DNA from: Sinotaia quadrata
Lineage: Eukaryota; Mollusca; Gastropoda; Architaenioglossa; Viviparidae
Reading direction: 5' to 3'
NCBI GenBank assembly: GCA_028829895.1
Contig: CM054180.1
Span: 115,327,973-115,391,972 of the forward strand
DNA: 64,000 bases
Each line of letters begins with the position of its first letter. The stretch's first letter is position 1. Below the pieces are notes generated by a model, which saw only the letters and a program-made list of their open reading frames with translations, ran no database searches and was not told where the DNA came from. Positions 44,336 through 57,904 of the stretch are shown here, in pieces. A program made the translations under genes and the position numbers.

Positions 44336-47098
44336 GCGAAAATAGAAATGACCTGGGACGCTAGCTGCTAACTGGAGCCTGCAGCTCAGCAGGTCAGGTG
44401 GGTGTACAATTGTGGGTGGGTGAGTGGATAGGAACAAGGTAACCTGTTCATATCCAGAAGTGGGGTTCGAATAATCATCTTCTAAGAATGGACCTTCTAG
44501 TCGTGCAAGTGCAATTTAAAACTTAAGCCTATCAGTAAAATAATAAACAACAACGAGATAGAATGAACATTCATGTGTCCCTTGTGTCAGGTAGGATAAT
44601 TCACGCAATCGTCCTCAGGAAAGGGAAATAACCACAGAACACTTTGAAATGTCCCATGTGTCAAATAAGCAAAACTCCAAAGGTCACACAAACACAAACA
44701 CATGCACACACACACACACGCGCGCACACACAAACACATACACACATATGCACACACAAATAATTTAGAAAAATTATTGCGAAAATACAAATAAAACTCT
44801 AGACGTCACTTCTCTTGCTCAAATTGGCGATATGAGCGAAAGTTCACTTAAACTACTATATTTTTTTATTTTAATTTATTTACTTCTACTTTTATTTGAA
44901 ATGTTGCTGGCGACAGAAAGGGCCTCATGTCCCTTCCGTAATCAGATAAAAAGCTGCCTGAATGATGAGAAGTAGGCCTCCATTCGTTAGTCACACCACA
45001 GCCCTTCCTGTTGTGAATCAGACTTGATGCTAAGGATCTAGGTCACCATGCAACGTCAGAGTTGTTTGTGCTATGTAATCATTGCGTTTAATATTTTTTT
45101 TAAAAAATAATAAATCTATTTGACAAGAGTGGAGCCAAAATACGCTATATTTGTTGACTGGGTTCATCTTTACATGAAAGTTATTATGCGTTCACATACA
45201 CATAAACAAACACATCTATGCAATAATATAATAATATAAAGTTCTGGAAAATGTCATCTGAACGGAAATTATTCCGATATGTAAACACGAAGTAAATAAC
45301 TCACGTTATTGGTGCCCAATTGTCTCTTTAACTTTTTTTTCGACACTAAAACCCTATTTTACCCTTTATTATCACTGTGGCTGACAATTACGAGTAAAAT
45401 GTACTTTATATAAATGTTTCTTTTACTAACTACTCTTTATCTGTGCTAATAACTATTCTAATAATAACCGACACTAAAACCCTATTTTACCATTGTTCAA
45501 AGTTAATGTAATTATAGGAAATTATATTTTCAGCAAAAAATTTCAGCGAGTGCTAGAAGAAAGATCGAAGAACAAATACAAAATACCTGTAGGTAGAATG
45601 GGGGGTAAAGGCGTGTGAGACTCCAGTGCAATCCTGGTAAATTGTTGAGTTTTTACACTTTAAGGCCTTGACTCAACATATCAACACCATTGACAGGAAA
45701 GTGCTGTCCAGATGGCTTGTGAAGGGATCAGTGGCCGGGGTGATGAATATATCCAGAAGAAGGAATCCAGCAAAGTTATTGATGGCGTGCGACATGCCAG
45801 CAGACAATTTTTTCTCCCCTGTGTGACTGGTTGATCGCAGTTAACAGACAAGAACTCTACTCACAGCGATGAACTAGAGACAAAATGCTTCAACAGCTGG
45901 GCGCAAAATACAAGACAGAGGGCAGATAATTAATTTTCCTTTTCGCTAAGATCAGAATGCTCGATTTCATTTTTTTTAAAAATCAAAAAGCTTTATGTCA
46001 ACAGCTTGACATTTTTTTTTTTGTAGCAGCAGCACACTTAAATATTCATGAACAATTCGCTGCGGGTGTACAGGGTAAGAGGGTAGAGGGCTGTGGACAC
46101 TAGAAGCCACCCGACAGCATACTTGTCCCGTAGCCGGGTATGCTTACAGTAAGACGCGTTGCCGGCTGGACCGTGAAAAGAAAGGACAAAGAGCAAGGAA
46201 GTCCCCACAGCTCCAGATCTAGAGCAGCCATTTGTGTCTGCGTTCAAGGCCTTAGCTAAGTCCGCGTATCAGAAAAGAAGCCAGTTTCTCCGGAACGCAA
46301 AAACATCGACACCCCGGGTTTAGAGTAAACAGCAATGGTGACTGATGTGGAGAGTGGATGAGAGAATTTTGTTCTGTGTATGGAAATTTTACGATTTGCG
46401 CAAAGCTGTAGCCGCTCACAAGGGATTATTTCCTCTTTGTGCTGACAGACTTTGATATGAATGCTATGGTGTGTTGCGACAAGAACGGGGAAAAAAGCAG
46501 TCAAAATTTCCTTATGGGCGTCAATGATGCGAAATGAGTTCTCTGGGTATCGCGCAGAATCTGAGTGTCAAACAGACGCGCCATCGTCTCGAGATGAGTT
46601 ATTTCCTTGGTGTAGATAACAAACTGGAGTAGGAAAAATTGAGCAGCAAAGTATGTCGTTCAGAAGAAAAAGAGAAAACAATACAGAACGGCTAATGCTT
46701 TGACAATCTTTCGGCATTTAAAGCCAAACTAATCCTCATGACAATATCGCGATTGTGTACACCCGAAGACGATCCGGCGGGACCATAACAATGACAAATA
46801 ATTCACTTCGGGGTGTTTTCATAAAGAGTTTTAAAATAATTCAAAGCTAGGCCATCATTATATTAATACATTTTAAATTCGCATATAAATGTTATGCACG
46901 AAACCAAAATGTCGTCAGCGATAACATTAGATCCACTAAGAGCACGCGTGAAAATCCAATTCCCATGACCACAATTATGTTTGCTGGCGAATACCTCCTA
47001 CAACCAAACACGAGATCGTGTTATTAAGAAATATATTCTTATAGTTATTATTATACTAAATCTATCAACGCAGTAAAATGCATCTTGTGTGTGTTTCT

Positions 47099-47102
<4 letters not shown>
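44336..47102. other. Non-coding stretch
   Basis: A CA/CG-rich tract at 44700-44757. A 24-base CGACACTAAAACCCTATTTT-type word occurs twice (45340 and 45470). Two adjacent minus-strand ORFs at 46038-46504 have no recognised family. No gene supported. Confidence 0.35.

Positions 47103-47178
<76 letters not shown>
47103..47178. repeat. (TG)n microsatellite
   Basis: An uninterrupted TG run of about 38 units, followed by CGCACGCGC-rich sequence with Z-DNA potential. Confidence 0.95.
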
Positions 47179-47179
<1 letters not shown>

Positions 47180-48628
47180 ACGCACGCGCTCAAGTGTTTT
47201 GTGTGGTTATGTCTGCATGAGAGCTATACGAGGCTGCAGTTTTAGAGTATATCCATGCGTGCGCGCGCGTTTGTGTGCGTGTGAGCGCGTGTAGGTATGT
47301 GTGCGTAATGAATGCGTGTTTGAATACGTCTCTGTTACGTTTTGAACTTCATAAACTGTTATCCGTGCGTGCTGTGCCCGTTAAATGTTGCTTAAACTCG
47401 TAAATGAATGGAAATGCGTTATACGAAACGCCTGTATCTATTTATCACTAAGATCGCACTAGCAGTTCCGATCTAAACGTGCAGGCACTAAAGGGGGGGA
47501 AAAAATGTTTCTTCCTCCCCCCTCCCCCCACTCCCAACCAACAAACAGTGGTAGGGTGCAGGAGGTTTCAAATGAAGGTGAGACGCCTCTACGCTAGCTT
47601 CAGACAGTCAACTTCTTGTTGAATTCAAGATAGGCAGGTGCAAAGGGAGTTAAGTGACGGTCAAATTTCTTTCTGTCTCGCTTTAAAGTCATGGTCATTT
47701 AATAGGTAAATACAATCCTTCGATGGAAGCGTTATAATTGTAATGGCTTCCCCACGAATCATCAATTTTTCAGCAAGGTAAAAAACCCACACTATTAACT
47801 GATTAAAAAGTACTCTTAGTCGCCTCTATCATGTATCCGTAATCAAGTATATAATTATTTGCAATCTGTCGAATTCGATTATTGCGGCACAGAACTAACA
47901 GATGCGCCAGATCGGTCTTTTCCGTAAAGATTGTGTTAAAGGTTACTTCCGCCGAATACAGGTAGTGGAAAATGTACACCCCCACCCACACCCCCACTTA
48001 CAAAGGCATGGCACCGTTCTATGTCTACGAGTAGAACCAATTTCAGAACACTTTTTAAAGAATATATTTTTTTTAAATATATGATTGCGGATTGCCAAAC
48101 TGCTCTATCCCCAAGCCCATCCCGATTCGCTCACGACACGTAGTAAATGTATATTCATTAAACGTGTACTGTTTAATTTATTCTTTCGGCTGCGCGTTTT
48201 GCTCAAAGACAGTAGAGCATTGTACTAGTGCTGTCCCCCTCTTGAGAATAAATTTCGAGGTGTGGGTAATTTCACAGCAGCTGAACAAAGGGACATAATT
48301 TACTTCGAACACTTATGTCGAAAAGGCACATACATATTTTACAGAGATCGGAATGTTAAGTATTTAAAACAGCAATCTGCACTTTGACTAACAGTATTTA
48401 TTTATCACACATTGCCTGTTGTTATTCTTTTTGCTCATTAATATAATCAGTCCAACTCGGCGAGAAGATTCTTCCATTCTACATGTTTTCTTTGTTTCTT
48501 TAGTTTGGTCGACATTTGATCACAGCACACTAAATATCATTTCAGCCTTGCTGAATATATGACGTCACACCTACGAAAATTAATGCTCTTCTGCGCATAT
48601 TATTAAGCGCCTATCGCGTAATTTGCTT
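47179..48628. other. Non-coding stretch
   Basis: Homopolymer-rich near 47490-47530 (G/A then C-rich). No gene recognised. Confidence 0.35.
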
Positions 48629-49112
48629 CGGTTCATTTTGTTTTACATCTCAGAAAGTGGTAATTATTTTATGGCAAAATCGGTTCATTTTGTTTTATAT
48701 CTCAAAAAGTGGTAATTATTTTATGGCAAAATCGGTTCATTTTGTTTTACATAAAAAAAAAAAGTGGTAATTATTTTATGGCAAAATCGGTTCATTTTGT
48801 TTTACATAAAAAAAAAAAGTGGTAATTATTTTATGGCAAAATCGGTTCATTTTGTTTTACATCTCAGAAAGTGGTAATTATTCTATGGCAAAATCGGTTC
48901 ATTTTGTTTTACATCTCAAAAAGTGGTAATTATTTTATGGCAAAATCGGTTCATTTTGTTTTACATAAAAAAAAAAAGTGGTAATTATTTTATGGCAAAA
49001 TCGGTTCATTTTGTTTTACATCTCAGAAAGTGGTAATTATTCTATGGCAAAATCGGTTCATTTTGTTTTACATCTCAAAAAGTGGTAATTATTTTATGGC
49101 AAAATCGGTTCA
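48629..49112. repeat. 52-56 bp minisatellite, 9 copies, with trimeric higher-order repeat
   Basis: Units of CGGTTCATTTTGTTTTACAT, a variable centre, and GTGGTAATTATTTTATGGCA. The centre is CTCAGAAA, CTCAAAAA or A12. Copies 4-6 and 7-9 repeat the same order A12, CTCAG (with TTCTATGG), CTCAAAAA. Confidence 0.95.
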
Positions 49113-50593
49113 AATATCAACGTTTAGTGTATTGTCCAACAACAAACTATCAATTAACAAACAGTTTGACAAAAGCAAAGAAAAATATTCAATGATGTTG
49201 TCTTGCTACTTATGCATAAGTATTAGTTTTTATTTATTTTGTGTGTTTGTCTGTTTGTGCTGATGTTGGAGCCTCTGAGTGAAAATGGTTTACAAAAAGG
49301 CAAAAATCTACCGCTCATAAACATCTTTGTTCCTGTTTTCTTGTGAAAGCAGCAAAGAGTGAGACGTCATTCGACCACGGCAATGTACCCACCCAAGCCG
49401 GTTTAACCTGCACTGACAAGCCCTGTCCTAACGCACTTACAGAGTCTAATTAACTTAGCGAGAAAATCCTCTCTTTGTCGAGCGTCGCACCTAGTTCGAG
49501 TTTGGTGAGCTGTGTTGATTTGCAGGCCCAATGGGAGACCACTCAGGGAATCACAACGCCATACGTGAACATTTTCAGTACAAATGTGAATTTTGTGCGC
49601 ACACTTTAGCAGATTCTAACTTGACAACACTTTTCGTAGACAAGGAGTGTGCAGTGGGGAGGGAGGGGTAGCTGAACAAGGAAGGTGCACGCATGCTCCA
49701 GAGGCGATGAAACACGCCCTCTTTCGCTTGGATGTGAAGCGACTTCAAGATTAATTACGGCCTAAGCGTGCTTTCACGCGGCTATTGATACTAATTTGCA
49801 ACAGTTGTTGTGTGGGATTAGAACAAGGATCTAACAACTTGTACTGCGTGCACTTTTATACATCAACCGCTCTGCTTAACACAGTAATTTATTAGTTCAG
49901 TGTTTTAGATCTCTGCAGATACAAAATTAAATGGATTCTACCAACATGTCTCTAATGCTTCCTCAGATGAATACGCTTGAGGAGATAGTCTTCACGTGGT
50001 TACGTCTGAAAATGACCAAGACATATGTCGGACTAGACGGTATGCAAAGAATGCAAGAAATTGTGTTGTTGGGGGTTTTTTTTTTTGGTTTTTAAAAAAA
50101 AAAAATGTTATGGTTGTCTACTGAGAGCGGCAAAATAAAGAAAGGACTCGGTCAATCTGTGGTGTATAAATAAATCTGTTTTTAAGCTTTCTACATTTAT
50201 AAAGTAATGAAAATATCCCTTATATGCCATGAAAGAAGTAAGCCTATACATGGGCAGACAATGATAACGTGCAGTGCCTGCAGTAAATATCACCTGTAAG
50301 CAAAAGTTCTACGACAGTGCGGGATGCCACCCGGCACCAAACGGAATAAAGTCAACAGGACAAAGGACGTCCACTTAGTTCAAAGTGTACCCAGTCACGT
50401 GGATTATACGATCAGTCGCATGTACAACCTCGTGTACAAACTCCCATCAGCAAGTTGCGTCACGAACGTGTACAAAAGGTCAATACACTTCCCAAGCGAG
50501 AAAACGTGACAGCTCTTTCTCTACAAATTAGATTTCTCAGTCGAGACAACTTTAGGGCGGGCATGAATAAAAATTGGCATTTTCAACATTACA
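49113..50593. other. Non-coding stretch
   Basis: A T/A homopolymer block at 50078-50104. Short ORFs only, none recognised. Confidence 0.35.
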
Positions 50594-50785
50594 GTATTCT
50601 ATGCTGTAACACTGCGTACATTATAGTATTCTATGTTGTAACACTGCATACATTATAGTATTCTATGCTGTAACACTGCGTACATTATAGTGTTCTATGG
50701 TGTAACACTGCGTACATTATAGTATTCTATGTTGTAACACTGCGTACATTATAGTATTCTATGAATGTTGTAACACTGCATACAT
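50594..50785. repeat. ~32 bp tandem repeat, 6 copies
   Basis: Units of ATTATAGTATTCTATGTTGT followed by AACACTGCGTAC. Confidence 0.93.
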
Positions 50786-50957
50786 TACAAGAACATAATA
50801 TTGCACACAAGGTGTTTGACTAGATGGTGTAGTCTGAACCGGGTGTTTTACAAGGTGGTCTAGTATGAATCGGCAGAGGCAGCACGAGTCGGATACCCAA
50901 TCCAAAATCGTAACGCACTGACAAAAGGAAGTCTGTGGAATGCGTTTTCTTGCAGCG

Positions 50958-51111
50958 ATTTGTTCTTCAGGTTGAAATATGCCTCTTCCAGGTCAAGATT
51001 AAAGGTATTTAATTCTTAGATCTGATAAAGCATCATTTGTTCTTCAGGTTGAAATATGCCTCTTCCAGGTCAAGATTAAAGGTATTTAATTCTTAGATCT
51101 GATAAACATCA
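50958..51111. repeat. 77-bp tandem duplication
   Basis: Two near-identical copies beginning ATTTGTTCTTCAGGTTGAAA at 50958 and 51035. Confidence 0.93.
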
Positions 51112-51536
51112 TGTGTACCTTTTCTCAAAGAAGAAAAACAAGAATATTCAGTGTCTTGCCAAAGAACAAGAAACAAAAAATTTTCACCTATGCGGTGTGG
51201 GTGTCACCCATCTACACCTTCAAATTAAGTTACAGTGCCCACCCCCCAAAAAAAAAACAAAAAAAAACAGTCAGCACACTTCCATGCCTCTCCCTCCCCC
51301 TCACCCCCACACACAGCTCAGTCGCATCGTCACGCGTCACTGAGTTAATGACTGCAAGTAGACTGACGGAACTATGTCCCGTTTATAGCCTTTTCGACTC
51401 GCGTTGCGAAAACGCATCTAAAAATTATTCCTACTTTCACAAAACAGTTGCGAATTTGCACTCTCGAAAATCTACGACTTTTTAATATTCTATTATCTGT
51501 ATGCTTATGTATGCGTGTGGTTTTGTATGTGTGCGT

Positions 51537-51562
51537 ATATGTGTGTGTGTGTGTGTGTGTGC

Positions 51563-51624
<62 letters not shown>
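51537..51624. repeat. (TG)n microsatellite
   Basis: A TG run with one GCTT interruption. Confidence 0.95.
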
Positions 51625-51625
<1 letters not shown>

Positions 51626-51842
51626 GTCCATGATTGCATATTCCTGTCCAATCTTGTGCAATCTCAAGGTCCATTTTGAAACATTTCCGCTAATTTCGCG
51701 GATAGACCATTTTCCGTCCCCTTTCGAGGAGCCAAGTATTATCTCTCTCGATCTCTGAGAACGCAACTAGAAAACAAGTCCAATTTGATTATGTTGTAAA
51801 TCGGCTTTGCAAAGACAAAAGAACAAAAGGCATTTGATTAGT

Positions 51843-52128
51843 GACATCAAACGACCACAGTGTTCAGCAGTCTAATCAAGCAGAGACCCTAGAAATTATG
51901 ACATCAAACGACCACAGTGTTCAGCAGTGAAATCAAGAAGAGACCCTAGAAATTATGACGTCAAACGACCACAGTGTTCGGCAGTTTAATCAAGCAGAGA
52001 CCCTAGAAATTATGACATCAAATGACCACAGTGTTCAGCAGTGTAATAAAGAAGAGACCCTAGAAATTATGACGTCAAACGACCACAGTGTTCAGCAGTC
52101 TAATCAAGCAGAGACCCTAGAAATTATG
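51843..52128. repeat. 57-bp minisatellite, 5 copies, dimeric pattern
   Basis: Units of GACATCAAACGACCACAGTG followed by TTCAGCAG and AGACCCTAGAAATTAT. Copies 1, 3 and 5 carry TAATCAAGCAG; copies 2 and 4 carry AATCAAGAAG or AATAAAGAAG. As 57 is 19 codons, part reads open, but copy 2 holds an in-frame TGA. Confidence 0.95.
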
Positions 52129-52844
52129 CGCACGTGAGCAGGTTGAACAGTAAATCCCAGTCAGGGGCCTTGAAAGGGTGTTTCTTCGACAACTTCAACA
52201 AATGAAATAAAAAGCGAAAGCTCTGCACATTTTGATGTTTTTATAGTTAATTTATTCCGTAACCTATACACTGTTTCCATTAAGTAGAATGGGTGTATTT
52301 CATGGCCTCAGCAGTCTGAGTTCGGGTATTAAAAACAGGGTATTATGATTCTTAATTTTGTACTTAGCAATACTTGTGCCTAGCAATTCAAATTCCCGAT
52401 TTCGCGCTCTTTCGCTGTATTGTCCATAGAATCTAATTTGCATGCGGAAATCATTATTACTCTTATTATTTAAAGAAATGGAAATATAAATCTCGAAATA
52501 TATCTTCCAGATCATTGTACGTAATGTAGGCTATGTCTGTGTATAGTCATAAACATAAAAGCAAACAGCTAGCCAATAAAACGAGATTGAATCTCCGATA
52601 GCAAGTAGCATATTCACTGCATTTGTAATAAATAGTTTTCTCCTTACTGTTTTTTATTTAAATGTAAACAGCAACCCGATCCAGTGAACATCCCACTCTT
52701 GCCACAAAAGGATGAATAACGAATATAACCGATCCTACATGTAAATGTGAGAAGAATTTATTCAAAACTGCTTGTCGATTTACACCGGCCACCAATCGGA
52801 AATTTTTTTCTTAATTATTATTAAAACAAAAATGTACATGATTA
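52129..52844. other. AT-rich non-coding stretch
   Basis: No gene or repeat recognised. Confidence 0.4.
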
Positions 52845-53860
52845 CCAGGTGACGCACACGTTGTGTAGTATTGTAAGGTGTAGTGTGCCTACGTGTGTGA
52901 GTGATGAAGAGTTTAAGGTGCGGTGTACGTGTGCGTAGGTATGTGTATGTGTGCGTGTAGTATGTAAAATGTAGTGTACGTGTGTGATGTAGTATTTAAG
53001 ATGTAGTGTACGTGTGTGCGTGTGCGGTGTAGTATGTAAGGTATAGTGGGTACCTATGAATGTGTGTGTGTGTGTGTGTGTGTGTGTGGTATGTAATAAG
53101 TGTATTTGTGTGTGTATGTGTATGTGTGCGTATGGTGTAATTATGTCAGTGTTGTGTGTGGTGTGGTAATGTGAGTTGTGGTATATGCATGTGTATGTGT
53201 GTATGTGAGACGTAGTATGTGTGTGAGTGTGCAGAATGTAAGCTGTAATATGCTGGTGTGTGTGATTGTGTGTGTGTGTAGTAAATAAAATGCAGTATAT
53301 GTGTGTGTGGTATGTAAAATGTAGTGTACCTCTGTGTGTGCGTGTGTATGTGGTGTAGTATGTGCATGTGTATGTGAGATGTAGTATATAAGGTGACGTA
53401 TACGCATGAGTATGTGGTGTAGTACGTAAGGTGTGGCGTACGTATGTGTATGTGGTGTAGTACGTAATGTGTGGTGTACATATGTGTATGTGGTGTAGTA
53501 TGTAAGATGAGGTATATGCATATGTATGTGAGATGTAGTATGTAAAGTAAGGTGAGGTATATGCATGTGTATGTGAGATGTAGTATGTAAGGTGAGGTAT
53601 ATGGATGTGTATGTGAGATGTAGTATGTAAGGTGAGGTATATGGATGTGTATGTGAGATGTAGTATGTAAGGTGAGGTATATGGATGTGTATGTGAGATG
53701 TAGTATGTAAGATGAGGTATATGCATATGTATGTGAGATGTAGTATGTAAAGTAAGGTGAGGTATATGCATGTGTATGTGAGATGTAGTATGTAAGGTGA
53801 GGTATATGCATGTGTATATGTTGTAGTACGTAAGGTGTGGTGTATGTGGGTGCGGGAGCA
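52845..53860. repeat. TG-rich ~40 bp minisatellite, ~1 kb
   Basis: Units of GAGATGTAGTATGTAAGGTG followed by AGGTATATGCATGTGTATGT are clean at 53500-53820 and increasingly degenerate toward 52850. The minus strand reads open for 352 codons (His/Thr/Tyr/Ile-rich) because the unit lacks stops; this is not a gene. Confidence 0.92.
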
Positions 53861-54191
53861 CTCTTTCGTCTAATGGGTATGCGTACGCACCACACTGCAT
53901 TAATATAATCTGGAAATATGATGTAATACTTACTTCTGAAGGATTTGAGAATGCTCATATAAACATAAAGCAGGGTCAAATTTAATGGAATTTGATTTGT
54001 TTTTAAAAACAAAAAGTTTATTCATAACTTTATGGCAAATGAAAGAATATAAAACTGACTCTTTGTGAATATTTAACACTGCAAAGTATCAGAGGAGAGC
54101 TAAATATTCACTAGGTTGTGAAAAAAAATGCAGAATATTCCAAACTGTAACAGAATATCAGGAGCCGCATAAATATTTTTTTAGCTTCCCT

Positions 54192-54357
54192 TAGGTATGT
54201 GAAATGCGTGTAAGTCATTAAGAGTGCAAAAAATCAGCTATGTGAAATGCTTGAAGAGTGCAACAAATCAGGTAGGTGAAATGTTTTAAGTCATTAAGAG
54301 TGCAAAAAATCAGGTATGTGAAATGCTTGAAAGTCATTAAGAATGCAAAAATTCAGG
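54192..54357. repeat. ~45 bp degenerate tandem repeat, ~4 copies
   Basis: Units of TATGTGAAATGCTTGAAAGT followed by CATTAAGAGTGCAAAAAATC. One copy lacks part of the unit. Confidence 0.88.
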
Positions 54358-54509
54358 GAGTATAACTGAATCTACAGTATTTTGCAGAAGAGGTTGAAAG
54401 TGAAAAATACAAACATTTTCCAAAATCAACTACAAGTTGAATGCTCAAGAATGTCTCATGCAAAGTCTAATGCCAAGTACTTCTTCAGCCTTGGTGAATC
54501 TCTTTTGAT

Positions 54510-54864
54510 TATATTAATATGTTGTATATTTGATCGTTGATTTAATAAATTTATTGGCCTTACACATATTGATAACCTTATGTTGGAGAAGAAAGTGGGT
54601 GGATGAAGGCTCGCTAAATATAGTTTAAAAGATGGATTTAATTTCTCTTTTAGTAAGTTTTCCACCTACGGAAATATTGTGTGTCGGTAAATGATTGTCG
54701 TTAATATTGTGGAAGAGAGAAAACGTTTACAGCGCCTACATACCCGCCAAGTGAGAGAGATGAGAGGTGTCTTATTAATACATGTAACATAAATTAAGGT
54801 TCTCATCACTTGTAATTAGATATCGGTGATTAATTAATAATAATCACCATAACCATTAACTAGG
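54510..54864 (+). repeat. Interspersed repeat family, copy B (~355 bp)
   Basis: Full-length diverged match to 12371-12729 in the same orientation, about 42 kb away. Indels are small and spread along the length. No flanking duplication is clear by eye. Confidence 0.8.
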
Positions 54865-56622
54865 TAACGTTAACATCATACCTGGATTGACACCAGCGAG
54901 AAGGGGTCATTTGGGGGTCAATCTAAGGAGCTTAGACTGGAAGACTAGTTAAAAGAGAGACAATCACTTGAAAAGAAAGACTTCCTGTGGCTAAAGTATC
55001 GACTTGCTCTGATTGACGTCAGCAATCATGCCGCCCAAAGAAAGAGCACCACTTGTCACGAAAGTGTACATAGGAACACGCGATGATAATAATAATAATA
55101 AAATATGTAGACTGCAACACTGGCTGTAGCTTTAAGAGACGGCATTCACACTGTAAACAGATTGTGAGGACTGATGAACTTTAAACCCCATGTATTTCCA
55201 TTCCCCAGAGCTAGGCAACCTATGAGAATTATTTGTGGCATTCTTGGCGAGTTCGGGGAGGGGGGAAGGAATGTAATATATGGCCTGTATTGTTGAAACT
55301 GATGATTTTCCTACCTCTTACAAATAATCCTACATATTTACACTACACCTCTTTTCTTGCTGTGTTTCTTTTTTCATTTTACTCCACTCTCAACTCCGAG
55401 TCGATCATCGTAGTGCATTGCATTCTGGGCCGCTGCATAAGCTCGTTCCAACAAAAACCAAACCAATAGGAGAAAAGTTCATAAAACTAAACAAACACCT
55501 GCCCAACTCCCGTCGTAATCGTCGGTTTCAGCAGAAGACAAACCCAACAAGAGAGCGTTCATTATATTGCCTTTCTCTCCGCTCTGCTCAGACAGCCAAA
55601 GTCCAAAACTCATCGATTTCCGCAACAAGGGAAGACCAGGGTCGGTGTCAAAAACTGACTAGCAGCAACAACACCAAAACACAAACTTATGAAAAAAGAA
55701 ACTGGGCAGACTTGAATGGTGGGGCAGACTTGAATGGTGCTGTCATTTTTAGTTTTGGGGAGGTCGAAACTGTTCCAGGAATGTTAAGAGATCTATCTCA
55801 AGATAGCTGTTCTAAGGGACAAAACCCTTTTGTTGGCTAGCTACTTTGTATCTAATACACGGGTCGGAAACGCCAATGGCAATACCGTGTCAGCCGGTAA
55901 GACAGGTTGCTTTGCGGTTCGTTAAGTTCTTTTTATTTTTGTGCTTTATTTTTTTTTTTCCTTACAAAAAGGCATTTCATTTTTTTTATATAAATAAAAC
56001 CTCTTCTGTACTGCAGATTTTGTATTAAACAAGGACATCAAGGAAATGTGCTGTTTCTAAATGTGCAGGTGACCTGACTTAAGAAAATGATCTTAATGAA
56101 GCAATAATTGTAGAGATGGAGAGTGGGGGGTGGGGTGCGAGAAAGGAGGATAGTAGTGAAAGGGGGAAGGATGAGACGTTTCGTGTTTTAGTTTGCCATT
56201 TCATTTATTGATTTATCGTTTTGTGGTCGATTAGTAATGGTAATTTATTTTTTCACGTACATATTTGTATCAGATAAAACGTGTATATATATGTGTGTGC
56301 GTACGCGAGTAAATAGCGCAAAATGGATTAAACAAGCTTTATTTATACTTTCGAAGATGGTTTTAAACTTATCGTAATGGAAGGTAAAAAGACATTTCTA
56401 AATTTCACTTTCTTCATTTTTTAACTGTTTATAATAATAGTATTTTTAAATAATAAAAGTATGCTTTAATAATGGATATCTTCTTTCTTTTTTAAGTAAA
56501 TCTTCAACAATCACTAAATGTATTTCAATTTACACTTTGAAACCGTATCACTCACAGTATATGAAACGTTAATAATAAATGAATAAAAGTTGGAAAGAAA
56601 GGGAAAAAATGCGCACATAAAT
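54865..56622. other. Non-coding stretch
   Basis: Contains an (ATA)n run near 55088 and a 140-codon ORF at 55418-55840 (basic, Gln/Asn/Thr-rich, with a doubled GGGCAGACTTGAATGGT near 55710). No family recognised and no good splice context, so it is left unassigned. Confidence 0.3.
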
Positions 56623-56785
56623 TTTGTACTTCACGGTCTTATAGCACCATGTTCTCAAGTGAATAGCCTGTCAGCTTTCAATCCTTTGTACTTCACAGTC
56701 TCATAGCACCATGTTCTCAAGTGAATAGCCTGTCAGCTTTCAATCCTTTGTACTTCACAGTCTCATAGCACCATGTTACCTGTCA
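56623..56785. repeat. 62-bp tandem repeat, ~2.6 copies
   Basis: Units begin TTTGTACTTCACAGTCTCAT. Register at 56623, 56685 and 56747; the last copy is truncated. Confidence 0.93.
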
Positions 56786-57904
56786 GCTTGCAAACCATGC
56801 ACCTTTATACTTCCGGATGCTGAGCAATGCGAAGCGCGAATCAGTTGCACAATCGACAATGTTGATCTCTATTTATAGGCAGTTTAATAGGGACGCAGAA
56901 GACAAAAGTCATGCCACACAAGTACGGAATCTCCTCCACCCTTTACAACTGCCACCAACAGCCTACCTCAGAAACTTCTGAGTAGTTGTGGTAAGCCCAT
57001 GTACTCAGCCTAATACTTTTGGCCTAAAGACTGTGAAAAGGAATCTCGGTCAAACATAGTTCGTGAACGAGATTTGCCCCGTTACTAAGACAAACAATCC
57101 CCAAGCCATTGGGGTAAAAGCAAGCAGAAGTGACGTCATGAGTGGAGGTCAAATGGCCGCCTATGTAATTTTCTCTGGTACCCTATGACGTTTTATCCAA
57201 AGCATGCTAATGACAATGAAAGTTCATCTGTTTGCATACCATTTCTAATGACATACTGAGGAAACAATGACTGATGATGACCAAGTCTGCTTATTTTTCT
57301 GTTAATATAAAGTAACCGTACATATAACCATATGCTTGTAGTCATCATTAAGCTCATAAGCATATTTCTAACTAGTATTAAAATGAGTTATGCATGATTG
57401 TTACATGAATTATGAAAACTTGTAAAGTACAGTTGTGTAATTATCATTATATATATTACATTACTACTGACATTTATTGCTGTTAGTGTTAATAATAATG
57501 ATATTGTAACATTTAGTGAATAGCAGTATAATTATGTTTTAAATAAGTGATTATCATTCTGAACATAATTTTTAATTGCTTTATTTTCTAACGACGAACA
57601 ATATAGAGCAACATGGCCGTTTTTAATTGAGGGATTATAATTTATATTAATATTATATAACATTTTCAATTACTTTACTAACTAGTAGAGTAGTTTGTTT
57701 TATATGTTGCTATGGTGAGACGTCAGTCTCACAAATTAACGGAGAGAGCTCTGATTTCTTTCAGAAATATTGACTTTCTATACCAACATAAATACATTAA
57801 ACAAATTTCTGAAAGTTTAAATTTTGAATTTTTGATTCTAAGAGCGGGAATTACTCATTTCATTCGGATTTATTCTTATCTGTAAATTCCATTTCACTTG
57901 GTCT
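56786..57904. other. AT-rich non-coding stretch
   Basis: No gene or clear repeat recognised. Confidence 0.4.

Noticed and set aside
44464..44475. GGTTCGAAT, resembling a tRNA B box
   Set aside because: No matching A box or cloverleaf could be built around it.
46038..46504. Two adjacent minus-strand ORFs (69 and 82 codons)
   Set aside because: No family features, no convincing splice sites, and no linkage to the coiled-coil gene.
52842..54012. Long minus-strand ORFs (352 and 288 codons) rich in His, Thr and Tyr
   Set aside because: They arise in two frames from a TG-rich 40-bp repeat that lacks stops. Overlapping open frames in the same array argue against a gene.
55418..55840. A 140-codon ORF with basic, Gln/Thr-rich composition
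   Set aside because: No recognisable domain, and it includes a small internal duplication; chance is as likely as coding.
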